DNA of 64,000 nucleotides from Anseranas semipalmata (taxonomy: Eukaryota; Chordata; Aves; Anseriformes; Anseranatidae), in NCBI GenBank assembly GCA_013399115.1, contig VXAA01006523.1:133993-197992 (forward strand), given 5' to 3'. Shown in pieces: positions 25,961-38,200 of this stretch. How positions within the stretch are numbered: the first letter of the stretch is position 1; every line of letters starts with the position of its first letter. The position numbers were made by a program, and so were the translations under genes. The notes beneath the pieces are model-generated. The model had not been told where the DNA came from. It ran no database searches and saw only the letters and a list, made by a program, of their open reading frames with translations.

Positions 25961-28900
25961 GAACGGATCGAGAGAGGGAGAGGATGTTTGTATGGCAAAT
26001 CAATTTGCAGGCATCAAATTGATTTAAAAAAATGCAAAAGGATGCATGCACCATTATAAAATCGAATAGGAAGGGCAACAGATAAACACAGTCTACAGTT
26101 CAGAAAACCACAGACAGACAGCAGAACCTTTTTCTAAGGCAGGATAGCAGGCAACGTGTCCTGATGCCTCACCTGCAGCTTTTCACATTTCTGTTTTTCA
26201 CATTTCCAATGCAGAACTAATTGTTTTCTTCCAAAGGCCCTTCCCACTCCTCTTCATCTTTCTATTGACACAAAAGCTATTGACTGGAACTATAATCACA
26301 GAATTGCTTTTCACTGTTTGTCTCTTGCTTCAAATCCTGTTGTTTTGTCCCTTGTAGCATCTCTGAAATCTCAACCAAGAATTCAAAACAGTTGCTTGTA
26401 ACTTTGCAGTCTCCAGGTTTTGGGTTTTACATCCGCCTCCTTGCCATCCTTTTCACATCTCCATCCCACTGCTTCCTACACAGAGTACAGCTGCCAGGCT
26501 GATGATACAGATGCAGAGATAAAATCCAATTCTCCAGAGCCGCCTTAGTAACACTATTTTAATGTACAGTTCCAGATAGTTTTCTCAGTATTTTCTTTGT
26601 GCTTTTAGGTTCACCACGCTGACCTTTGCCCCTTGAGCAGGTGGAGTACCCGACAGCATAGCAGGGTGTTTTTCTCCACACTCGCTCACACCACAGGGAA
26701 AATGAGCAGTCGGGGAAGGAACCAGCCGGGTTTGACAGATATTGAGTCAAGCAAGGGGTTACACTGCAAACTGGTAGGAAACAGGCTGTAACGGACCAGG
26801 GTCATTTCTTCCTGTGGCCACAAGCTTGATTTCTCCCAGCACTACAAATCCTCTTGGTCCTGCTTCTAACTCGGTATCTCGTAGCATCCCCATTCACTCT
26901 TCAGTGCTCAGGTCTCTTCTGTCTCCTTACCCCAGACTCAGTCCCCATGCTGAGCTAGCCTCGGTCACACTGTGTCTGCTTTCTGCCTGACCTGCGTCAT
27001 TCTCCCCAGCAGCTTTCAGTGAGCTGCCTGCCTCTGTCCTCAGAAAAAGTGCCTCCTACACCAGTTCACTCCCATCATTTTTTTTCATGCAATTTCTGAT
27101 GCCAGAACATCTCCAGGAAAGATCCAAAGGGGGTCACATACTACCTTGTTCTCTGAAAAAGCTGAAAATTTTCAGAAAAATTCATCCTGAAATGGGTACC
27201 AAGAATGGAAAACTTCAATTAAGGCAGTTAAAGTTCAGGAAATTTGTGGGCACAGACTCTTACGAAAAGAAATGTAGGGAATGATGGTTATCTGGGGCAC
27301 TCCTAGTCTGTGGGTTAGATAATCGTAGGAGCTCTTGCCCACTGCTTTCATAACCAGGAGTAAGGTCTCCCAAATGAGCTAAGTAATTCTGTATATCAGG
27401 CCATAGCAGTGCTGTATGAGCTCTAATATTTATTTAATATTCTCTTGCAGACAATGTTCTCATTCAAACTCCATCCCGTAGCTGCTGCACACCATGTCGT
27501 TATTTTACATCTCATTATCCCATGACAGGTGGCAAAAATGAGCTGGGTAATTTACACACAACTTTGAAAACGTGCCTGCACTTTTAACTGTGTTAGCAGC
27601 CATGACTTCTTCACCGAAACTTGAATGGGCAGCTACCAAACTGTATGGATGATGCTGAAAGAAAAGAGGGAACAACAAGAGCCAGATCCATCCCTGCCTA
27701 TGCTGGGGTTATGCTCGTGGTTGTTTCTTGCTGTGTGACTGTGGAGACCATGGTGTCTCTGCTGCGTGAGGTAATCCAGAACAGAAGTGGAAATCTGCAA
27801 GGAGGCATAACATTTTGAGGTTGCCTTACACTGTTCGGAGTTTGGCAGGCCCATTGTTTATGCAACACTAAGACCAAATTGATGCTTTTGGGAAACTCCA
27901 CCCATGAGTGATCCGGAAAATTTCCTGATATGCCCAATGAGACTTCAGCCAAATGCACTAATTGTAGGATGCAAAATATTTTTTTAAAGGAAAAGGATGG
28001 GAGAGAAGAGAGAGTGAAAACAGAGAGAGGAAGAGATAAGCAAAGAACCGATGGGCTACGTCAGGACAGACGATATAGGATGGCACAAAGTATTTGTGCA
28101 GAAGGAGGCAGAGGCTGTGGGTGCACTTGGGAAGACTGTTCAACCTAATTATCAGAGGCTGTACTAAAACAGAATGGCTTTCATGTCTGTCCTCTCCCTA
28201 TCTCTCTCGGCCACATTCAGTTTCTTCTGGTGTTGCATCTTCCGCTCACACCCCTAACACGCCTCTTCTCCTTGGAGGTTTTGGGGTCTAGCAGGGCTTA
28301 CAGCATCGCCTTGAAAATTGCACTGGAGCACATGCCTCTTTCCATAGCCTTTCTACTGCTCCTGACCATGCTCTGACAGCAATACAGGCTGATGGTGTTG
28401 GCTGTGCTAGCCTCTTGGAGAATTCGTTTTCTGATGTAATGGGTTTTCTGATTGAGAAAATATCATTAAAACTGAGAGGTCTGGAAAAAATGAGATACCC
28501 TAATATTTAAAGAGAATATTAAAATGTGCTTACAGCTGGATTCTGCTGTTTGGTAACACCAAACCCAAATTAACTCCAGAGTTTAAATCACCAGATCTTC
28601 TCAGTTTTGACCAAATGCTTCCTCTTAGTCAGATGCTTTTCAAAGCCAAGTTAACCCAAGTGCACAGACAAATTAACAACTGATGAAACTCATGGGCAGG
28701 AGGAAAAAAAAAACTATAGGAGCTTGCTAGAAGTCGTGAGTCTGGAGTACAAAAGCAGATAAAGCTGACTGCCTGCAGCCTGAGCCCCGAGGTGAAAGAG
28801 AAGACATCTGACATCCCCAGCTTGCTTCACCTGAGCAGCCAGGATGCCGGGCACACGCCTGCACAAGGTTCTGCCCTCAGAATACCCCACTTTAAAGAGA

Positions 28901-30680
28901 AAAATGAAACAACTGCCACCCCCCAGGCGATGCAGACTTAAGTGCAGGGAAATATTCTGGCTCCAGGTGAAGATGGGGCAGATAAAACAGGAAGCAGCAG
29001 CGGAGCCAAAGCACAAGCAGCCGGCTGCTGAGGTGGATTTCTAGAGTAAATCTCTGTGCCTAAGGTCCCAAGAAACCACCCGGTGTCCACAACAACGTCC
29101 AGCAGCCGGGAGTGTCCAGAAGACACCTGAGAGGTCGATGCAGCCTCTGTACCAGAAACTGGCCTAGGAGAAGCGAGTGAAGGAGACAGTGCTGAAGGGC
29201 ACTGCTGCTTCAGAGAGACCGCAATGCAATTAAGTATTTTAGAAAGTAGAGAGGAGGAGACAATATTGGCACCAGGAGGTCTCCTGAAAGCACTCAGAAA
29301 TGAAGCTCAATATGGCATGAAATATATTGCACTTCCAGGGCAGTTTCACCTCTAGCAGGGGGGAAAGCTATTCTGGCTCGCCCATGTAACCAACCAAGAT
29401 GGGCTGTGCGATGTCATCATTGTAAAAAAAAAAAANAAAAAAAACTAATTCTGAACAATTGGAAAAAACCAGGCAGGACCGATGTGTATTTCTTCCAAGA
29501 CCTTTTCCCTCTAATTTCAAAAGAGAAAAATAAAAGAAACCAGGAAGAATCCCAGGTTCAGTGCAGAGCCGTCCCGGAGCCGTGGAGCCTGGAGAGCTGC
29601 CAGGCAGGCTGGCAGGAAGTCAGGCGGCTTGCGGTGGAAACCTGCCCGCGTTTCGGCGGAAGTTCATCCAAACAGATAGGTTGCTGCGAAACACTCTGCT
29701 TACGACAAATCAGCGTTCTCTGACAAAAAAAAAAATATTCTGTTGGAAAACTCCCAGCCAGTGTTTATTATGGCATCATTGTTCCCCAAATAAATAAATA
29801 TAAGGAAAGTGGGTGTGTCATGGCTACTGCTAATGAGCTACATTAGATATATTTTTGTAAGTGACTCTTTATATGGGGCAAATCTTAAAACTGAGACCTC
29901 GGGCATGGCATTTCAGTTTGGTTTTGTTTTCACAAGGAGGGCTAAAGGCTCAGCTGTTACTCTATAACATATACAAATGTAAACAGGTTTGTGAGATGCT
30001 GGGTGAGAATAGGGCGATCTTATTGCATCCATAACTTTTGCATTCTAAATTGCATTTTTCAAATATTACACATTGCTAGTTTTATATATTTTCTTGTTCC
30101 TCTCAAATCCATTACACAGAAAAAAACATGGATAATTCCCTCCCCGGTACTCAGATTATGTAACAAGGGCATAACTCTCCCACTTTGAAATGATTAACTT
30201 GATCATTTAGAGAAATGGGAGAGAAATGTGGAGAACACATACACAACTTGGAACAGCTGAGTAGCTGAGAGCATTTTTCTTTCTAAAAGGAAAAAAGACA
30301 AAATGAGTGATAATTCTTCTTTTATAGTTCTGAATAATACTGGAAATCTTTCTCATTTTAACATCTCTTCCAAAGGAACACCCCAAAGGCTGTAGGATAA
30401 GGTCTGCATGCAAACTCAGGACGTACTGCACACTCTTCATTTACCTTAGTTCCAGGGCCAGACCTGACAGGCTCTACTTCAGAAAGCTGTGCAATAAATA
30501 GCAAAAACTAACTTTAAACTAACCAGAAAGCCAAGTTTTCATGGCTATAATTGTTTTCCATGTACCTTCAGAAAAAATAGCCACCAGTTCCTACTCAATT
30601 TTTCTTTTTCTTTCCTTCCTTATGTGAATATAGTATACAAGATTAAGACTTTTTCAGCATGTAACTTCAAGCGTGTGAGA
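25961..30680. other. Intergenic sequence, no gene seen
   Basis: No coding exon, RNA gene or transposon could be identified. One A run with an unresolved base lies at 29424-29444. Confidence 0.55.
29424..29444. other. Poly(A) run with one N
   Basis: An A run interrupted by an N at 29436. Length uncertain. Confidence 0.95.
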
Positions 30681-31050
30681 AGTCCCACCGACTTCGGCCA
30701 GCGACTTCCTACTGAGTCAGCAGAGTACTGATGCCTGCGTGTGGCTGCAGGACAATGACTAATCTCCCTGGCCGGCTGCGCTGCCGGCTAGGTACGACCC
30801 GCAGGATGTCCTGCGGCCCCGGCCCCAGGCATCCGCCCTGGCGGCATCCTGGCTCTGCGCTGGGAAGGGACCGGTGTGACCATGAGCTCCTGCGTGCCTG
30901 CTTTCGTCTGGAAAGGAACCCGTGTGCCCAGACCCAGCAAGAAGTGCGGTGTACTTCATGAGTCACAGCCGGGGTGATTGAGAGGACGGCCGGAGGGGCA
31001 TCTGCTCGGCTGCGTGGGCAGAAGCCCAGCTTCGTGCTTGGTGTTACCCG
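30681..31050. promoter_or_regulatory. CpG-rich element bordered by AP-1/MAF sites
   Basis: A compact CpG-rich stretch (densest at about 30765-30960) stands out from AT-rich surroundings. At its left edge TACTGAGTCAGCA (30710-30722) matches the MAF recognition element TGCTGAGTCAGCA at 12 of 13 positions and contains the AP-1 core TGAGTCA. A second TGAGTCA lies at 30959-30965, at the right edge. No exon is evident. The sites are seen directly. An enhancer or promoter role is inferred. Confidence 0.35.
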
Positions 31051-34000
31051 CTTGCTTCAGCTCTTTGGTAGCTCCAAGAGGTACTGGATCAGCACTGTGT
31101 GGCTGCCACAACTTCTCTAATGAACCTCTTAACAGTCTCTCGATAATGTGGCTATTTATAGGCTGGGTCTATACTGAATAGATTGCAGAAGCTGCACAAA
31201 AGCTCACAGTGTTTTAGCAATGAAGCTGTACAGAGACATCGGTGCAGTCTGAAACCACTCAGTATGGTTACATACAATTACATATTATAATCTACTACAC
31301 TTTGCCTGATTGCACTCACTGCTTAACTGAAAAGTTAATGGTATCTTACTACACTTATAAAATTTTCTTAGAAATCAAAGCTGGTCTTGTGAAGTACAGG
31401 AACCTTCAAGACTTACAGACCAAGAGCTAGAACTGCTTTTGCACCAGCATCAAATTTAATTTTAGCCGAACACCTCCAGTAATCAGCGCAGAACCTGGTC
31501 ATAGTCAGAAACCACCACTGTCTCTTCTTTTGCTTTCAAGTTGCTCTTTTTAGGTTTTAGCAAATATACTGGGTCTTGCACTCCCAGCATGTATCACAGG
31601 GTGAAAATAATTATAAAAAGAATGATTAAAAAATGTTAGACAAGTGCTCTCATGTGGAAGAACTGCTGCCAGGAGCACTCTGTCCTTTTCACCACCCAAG
31701 TGTATTGCATCTTAAATGTTTCATTTTGAGAGATGTGAACAATGAAGGCAGCATGAAGCAGCAGGGCCCCTTGCATATGGCTCACTTGAATCTTTCTTAA
31801 AAGAAATCAGAGACAGGATTTTACTGCTTTGAACTTCCCAGACTTCTGTCTCTATGACACTTGTTCAGGAAGTCCCAATAAACAGCAGACCACTGCAAAC
31901 ATGCTGTGCTTCTGAATGACTAATCTTACGACAGAACTGACGTTCAATACAGGCACTGGGATAAGCGCCGTAAGCCTTTGGCTTCCATCACTGTGGTCAG
32001 AAAAAGCTTCAAGTGAAATCCTGTAGCACAGAGACTGGCGGTTCCTGCTACTTTCCCTCTGTTCTAGTGTTTTCTCTCTCTAAAAGGAGCAGGGATTTCC
32101 TCTGGGGATTAGGAGGAGGAAAAGACTTGAGACAGAGGTATGGTTTCATTACAATACAGGCACAAAAGCATGAGAAAGATCGCCAATAGACGTCTTTTCT
32201 TCGTCTCTTCTGGCAATTGCTTCCTCTTTAGCAGCTTTGAAGAGAAGTTGGGTTCCTCCGTTTTATCCTGGTCTGTAAGGGCTCAAGCCGTAAAGGGACT
32301 TACAAATCTAACTCCTACTTTGAGTCACAGAATCCTATATTTAGATGGCACTGATAGCCTCAGCTTTTCTTCCCAGCCCACTCCTGTCTCTGCAAGTGCA
32401 TTGAGTCCACTGATGCCCAAATCCCCGCTACAGGCATGTGAAAAATCTGTGTCCCCAGTAACCAGCAGACTCAGTATCACTATTAATACTGGAGCTCCTG
32501 CAGGATTCTTGGACTAGATGTTCCTGCACTGGTCTAGACTGTAGGTCTTGATCTAGTCAGCATCTCAAAGCTCGTCTATTGGATTTGGCCTGGTATGAAA
32601 AGTGACCAGGATCAAGACTTCTTAAAAACGTACATATTCCCTTTTATCAGAAGCTTTCTTCACTGGTTGGAGAGTAACTTTTCAAGGATGAAGTTAGGTT
32701 AGGCACATGGATCCAAACCAAAGTCCCTACTTCAGTGGGCTTGTATGAGTAGCCTAGCAATTCCAAGAGACTCTTGGAATTAAACGACTAAACTACCAAA
32801 TAGTAGCTCTTCTGACCTGGCACACCCAGCTGTTGTTTTTTTTTCATTTGTTAATTAATTAATTTTTGCTTCTTAATATAGGAAAAATGAAAGGAGACAG
32901 GGTAAAGAGCTCAATCTGATTGTGTAGCTGTGTGGCAGGAAATGCATTAATGAAAATAAGTAATTTTCCTGCTTTAATTTCCCTTTACAATAACACCTGT
33001 GGTACCTCATCTAGAACTGCTGACTCTTAGCAAAGAAACATTTTGGAAGGGAAGACACATTTTATCTTGTATAAAATTCCTCAGTGCTCACCAGTAAAAT
33101 CCTTCAGCACCGTTGAATAAACAAAGGCATTATTTTTGTATTATTAAGATGCTTAAGTCTACGTACAATATTAAGTTGTAAATATGTTCTGTAACACAGG
33201 TAATAGATGCAGCTTTTCATTCACTGACTAGTTTAGAAACTGTATTTTTCTGCTGGATTTAAAATTTATGGTAAAATTGGCGAGGAGTGCACTCAGCATA
33301 TCCTGTTAGCTGAGTCAATTGAAATTGCACCTGTTCTTGGATGCAAGTCATAACAAATGCAATCCATATACATTGTAAAGAAAAGGACTTGTCTGCACTT
33401 TTTCCAATTAACATCTGCCTTTTGGCAAGTCATTAACCTATTTTCTCACAAAGAAACAGCTTCAATTGTATTATGCATCTGAAGCGTGCAAAAGTCCCTG
33501 AGGGGGCACTCTGACAAAAACATACTGTTCCTGGATCCAATGTGAACATACATATTCATTAATTGTTTGGGGCAGAGAGTACAGAATTTCGGATTTTTAC
33601 AAGTCTTACTGGGTAAACAGGTTACATAAAGTTATGTCCTTGGAAATACATTCTGATTCCAGCTACACACGTTCAGTATTTCTGTGCTGTGATATGGCAA
33701 TTAAAATAACTCAGCAACCCTGTAATAGGACTTCTAGGAAGAAAAAAAAAATAACCATTTACCTTAAAAATAGTACAGTATATTTATTTATAAATAAAGT
33801 TGGCAATTTGTATTTCTGGAATCCCTCATGCTACATGTATCTACTCAGGCAATCCCAAAATGGCTAGAAGAATTTAGTCTACCACAATTTTTCCAGCCAG
33901 AAGATAAGTTTAATCAGAATTTAAGCCTACAGTTTAAGTTTCTCATGATTACGATAATGAAACACTGAATTATTATCTTACAAGCATAAAAGCAATAAAC

Positions 34001-36100
34001 AACAATCCCCCAAAGATGGGGAGTTGTTCAGATACATTTGCCTCCAGGAACTAGTTTTCCAAAACGCTTTCTCAAACCACCATCTCTAATTATACAGACA
34101 TCCCAGGTGTCATGCATGCTGAGAGTTTCAGTATCAACAGAAGACCTGATCGAATGACAAGAACATACGTTATTTGGAAATATTATGCTAGTTCATCAGA
34201 TTCACAAACAACAGAGGAAAAAACTGTATTAAGTATTAAATGCTCCAGATCTATAGGTACTGAAAAGGAAGAATTAGTAGTTGGAGCTAAGGCAGAAAGG
34301 AAGACATCAGCAGAGATTTTATTAAAAAATAAAGAAGTAAAAAAAATATTTCCAAATATTGTTGATAAATAAGCCTGAAAAGCTTAACCAAAAAAAAAAT
34401 AAAAAAAGAAAAGAAAAGAAAAAAGTCTAGTCCATATATATGTACTACATTAAAAGAAAATAAGAAACAAGCCCATGTTTTTAATGGCTACATGGTTTTG
34501 TGTCTTCTAATGAAACTATGAAAAGGCAAAGACCACAAGAGTATTTCCAAATGCAAAACACAAAGTACATCTGACCTATAAGGCACTATTTACATAACTA
34601 GGCATTATATAGCATTATAAACAATTGCATAATCAAAGGTCAGGCTATACACACTGGAATATGTAAGACCATCCTTTCACAAAAAAAATCTGTGCCTAGG
34701 ATGTTGCATAGAAATAGTTGTATCTGAAAAACTTTTAAGAGGCTGTTTTTTTCACAATAAACAGCGCTATTTAAGACTGAGCTGAAAATATGTAGCACTT
34801 GTTGGCAAAATTCAGGGCTTACTACTCGACCAAGGTGATTTCTGGCTATCCAAAGGTGATTACTAGGAGAGAAAATAAAAAGTTATAAAAGAACATTTGA
34901 CTGCTCATTACTTTGGCTCCAACTGCAATGGTATTTGCACAGTACTCCTGTACTTAAGTTGAACTGTACTGATGTTAATGACGCTCAGCCTGGGTAATGG
35001 GCTTTATCTATATACAGTCAGTTGTAGAATTGGATTAAAATGCTCCCTCCATTTCAAGTGTCCTATTTTTCAACACACAAAATGTGAAGTTGCAGAAAGG
35101 GATGACTATCTACTTTTGATTGTGGATACACAAGAGGTGTTCTGCAATTGCCATTTTAAAAAATAACACATAGACACAAAGAAGCAGAAATGTTCTCTTT
35201 TAAAGAACAATGCCTACAATTATGTCTTTCTAAAAATCACATTTTTATTACAAATAAAACCAAAATTCATTATACATTGCAAACTGACTCACACAATGTC
35301 TTTACTGATTTATGGCTTAATTCATAATGTGTTAAACAATGGGGGGGATTTGTAGCATGCAAAACTTGAGCACCTGTGGAAGTCCTTGGAGTATGAGAAT
35401 CTTTTATATTTGTGATATGGACTTTGCATCATTGTGTGTTTGGTTCAGATATTTTCCTCAGAAGTATGAAGCCAATTCTTATTTTTCTAAATATGAAAAA
35501 TGAATTCTGCTGGATAAGTGGAAGTGCTAGACTGCGCGTCTCGCAGCTGAATTCACACAGATCCCATTACTGTTTTAAAGTTTAAGTGACTTCATTTTCA
35601 TATTTGTAACTAAAAGTTATTACACTCAATCTTCTTGCAATCATCACTAAAATATTTAGAAGATGAAGAGTAACTGTCACGAGTTTTTGGTAAAATATTT
35701 GACAGTACGTAAGGAACAAAGAAAATCTCTGGCATTTAAGCAGTTAGGGCTAATTTAGCCTAATTTAATTTAGGTGCAAGAGTAATATTTCCTTAGCACA
35801 AGGAGCATCATTTTAATAACCCTTACCTGAGTTGAAAACCTGCATAGTGCACTTCTACAGTGACTGCTGTTCATCTAAAAAGATATAGCTTGTTGCTTAG
35901 TTTTATTTAAAGTTCTCATTTGGTTGAAATAAGAGTCCTGTAACTTTCAGTTGGAATGATTTTAGAAAATATTAGTTTTGGCTAGGCTACACTTTATTAA
36001 ATGTATAACTGGACTATCTGCTTGCTACCAATGTTTAAAATGTCATTCATTTTTTCTTCAGTTGTTATTACATTGACAGTTAGAAAAGGAAATATTTTCT
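31051..36100. other. Intergenic sequence 3' of POC1B, possibly including long 3' UTR
   Basis: AT-rich sequence with no recognisable gene. Its right part lies immediately downstream of the POC1B stop codon, so some may be transcribed as an extended 3' UTR. Further minus-strand AATAAA candidates occur, for example near 35241 and 35990. An impure A/AG run is near 34390-34425. Confidence 0.5.
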
Positions 36101-36131
36101 TCCAATTATAGTGAAATCCAATGAAGCAACA

Positions 36132-36137
36132 TTTATT
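36132..36137 (-). terminator. POC1B: Candidate POC1B polyadenylation signal
   Basis: The minus strand reads AATAAA about 55 bases after the stop codon. Cleavage 10-30 bases further on would give a 3' UTR of about 70-90 bases. A closer AATAAA overlaps the stop codon itself (36190-36195). Which is used cannot be decided from sequence. Confidence 0.4.
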
Positions 36138-36190
36138 ATTTCCTTGTGAATATATAAAACATACTCATCAATGCAGTTCATTTTCATCTT

Positions 36191-36295
36191 TTATTCTTCC
36201 TGTCTTCCCTGAAGTAAAATTTTTTGCTGATTTTCTAAGCATTCTTTTAATTTATCTTCAGTCAAAGTCAGCCGTTGTTCCAGGATTGAAATTGT
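36191..36295 (-). CDS. POC1B: POC1B terminal coding exon (C-terminal coiled coil)
   Basis: POC1 proteins are centriolar WD40 proteins needed for centriole and basal-body stability and cilium function. On the minus strand a CTTCATACAG acceptor opens a 105-base exon that ends at TAA. It reads [20 protein letters not shown] followed by [14 protein letters not shown], and so carries the near-invariant C-terminal POC1 coiled coil ([14 protein letters not shown] and LENQQ). Human POC1B has [20 protein letters not shown] at this place. The exon joins the upstream exon in phase 0. The last residues ([10 protein letters not shown]) differ from the human tail, which is normal for the unconserved end. 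POC1A shares this motif. POC1B is preferred because of the QQK residues and the upstream exon. Confidence 0.88.
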   Translation of the reverse strand, partial: TISILEQRLTLTEDKLKECLENQQKILLQGRQEE

Positions 36296-37529
36296 CTGTA
36301 TGAAGAGGACAGTAGCAGTACCTTCAGTTTGTTTTTATATTACTCACACAGTATTATAAAAGTGTGTAACATAGTAAAATAAGAAAAATCATTTTAACTC
36401 AACAAGAAAGATAGCCTAAGATGGCTTTGCCTTAGCTATTCCACTATCTACAACTGGATTTAAAAATGATGAATTTCTATCTATAAAGACCGTCTAAAGG
36501 TTTTAAATTGTTTTTACAAAATATTTACCCTGCAACTCTTTGTATGTGTGTACAATATATATGTGCATATATAAATTACTCAGAAATACTACGTGAAAGT
36601 TGCATCCATATTTTGATATAAAAACAGCTGTAAATGGTGACCTCAAATGATGTCTTCCAAAAACCTAAAAGAAACTTCTAAGACATCCAAAAAAATGAAG
36701 TGTGAAAAAATATAATATTAGAAGGTATTCTCCAAGACACTATCTTCCTCAAGAAAGGTAGGTTCCTGGACATACACTGACAGTTTCTTTTCAATCCAAC
36801 TTACTTCACAAATAATTTTCAACAGATGACTTGACTCAATACTTTCCAAAACTTATTTCTTGGGTTAACATATATATTGCAGAAGAATCCAGAAAAATCT
36901 TAGCCACTCCCCTTTATTGATTAAAGTTATTATATTCCAGACTATAGTGTTTTAAGACATAAATTGGCTTGATTTGGGTTACTAAAAAGAAGTATTGAGC
37001 ATTTGCAAACAAGTGACTCAGTCACTGACTGAGACTAATATTTGTGCCGTTTCACTGACACTTGGAATTATTCCACTGCGGAGATTCCTACCTAAGCCAA
37101 TACCTTGAGCACTGAGTTTGAAAAAGGATTTAACGGTGCATTGCCAATTTACTTTGTTCATCCCCTGCTAATGCGTGACTGTTCAAGCCGGAATCTGACA
37201 ATGTCAACTCAACAACTGGCTTCTGGTAAATCCACACTAGATCTCACTATTGAAAAGTAGTGACTCGTTTCCTCCAGAGTTAAAAACACAACAATAATGT
37301 TTATGATTATGTAGCAGGAAGCTTTCACTTTAGGGAACACAATACATGCAATCAGCATTTGCTGAAAGGCAAAAAAACAAAAGAGTCATTTGACTATATA
37401 ACTATTCAAAATAACCCTATAGACTTTAATATTATGATTTATGAACATGGTTCCTGGATTATTTTTTTTTTAACCAATGACAACATTATCATTTTCCACT
37501 GCAAGTGTTATCTGTTATTGCATACTTAC
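36296..37529 (-). other. POC1B: POC1B last intron
   Basis: A 1,234-base intron with a GTAAGT donor (37524-37529) and an acceptor ending CATACAG (at 36296). It joins a phase-0 donor to a phase-0 acceptor. No other feature is seen inside. Confidence 0.85.
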
Positions 37530-37754
37530 CAGAGTCAAAACATCCAGCTGTTCCACAATGTTCTCCAAGGCATTACCCAGAGATGGGGAGATGCCTATTT
37601 GCTTGTCCACATTATGCATAACTGATTCGCTCTCATTCTCTGACTTCCTCTTTGAACTCATAGCCAAGACTGAAGCAGGAGGATACTGCAAATCTTCATG
37701 GCTGACATCATCCTTGAATACAGAAACACCATTTGAAGATTCAGTTGCCCTTGT
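37530..37754 (-). CDS. POC1B: POC1B penultimate coding exon (linker and start of coiled coil)
   Basis: A 225-base minus-strand exon (75 codons) with a CTG|GTAAGT donor and an acceptor after ...AAATGAAG. The translation starts TRATESSNGVSVF, passes through a Lys/Ser/Glu-rich linker (MSSKRKSENESES), and ends NALENIVEQLDVLTL. This aligns over its whole length, 75 residues to 75, with the human POC1B segment that ends DALEHIMEQLNVLTQ, including the KKKTED-like basic/acidic patch. The final codon is CTG (Leu) where human has Gln. Spliced to the next exon it gives [15 protein letters not shown], the start of the POC1 coiled coil. An alternative acceptor five bases further in (ACAAG|G) would shift the start slightly. 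An ATG lies just before the acceptor, so an open frame here can look like a short separate protein, but the splice sites argue for an internal exon. Confidence 0.88.
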
Positions 37755-38157
37755 CTTCATTTAATTAAAACCATACAAGAAAATAGGCAGAAAGATCTCT
37801 TTTTAAATTTTTAAAAAACCTTTACACGTGTATACACACACAAGGGTCTTCAGATTTGCTTCTTGTACCAGGTCCAATTCATAACACTTCAATTCCTTCT
37901 GACTTAAGAGGCAATTTCAGCTGTGATGGATAAGGCAATAAGCAGACATGGTGTACTGAGAAATCTCAGCAGTCTTTATGAACAACTTCAACATGAACAA
38001 GTTTCAGGTATGTGATTGAAGAACTAAATGCTTTACTACTAGAGCTTGAATTAAAGCTCAAATAAATACTATTGCTGACTGGAGTTTTCTTCAAAAAGAT
38101 AGCTCTAGTTCATGAAGGAATTCATTAACAGCAGTCATATGGATGAGAAATCCTTAT

Positions 38158-38200
38158 GTGACTAGATGATCACAAGGGTTCCTTCGAACTTCATAGTACA
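38158..38200 (+). mobile_element. Possible CR1 3'-end remnant
   Basis: GACTAGATGATCACAAGGG followed by TTCCTTCGAACTT resembles the CR1 terminal stretch (GACTAGATGATC...CCTTCCAACC), but it is short and lacks the terminal octamer repeat. Confidence 0.35.
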
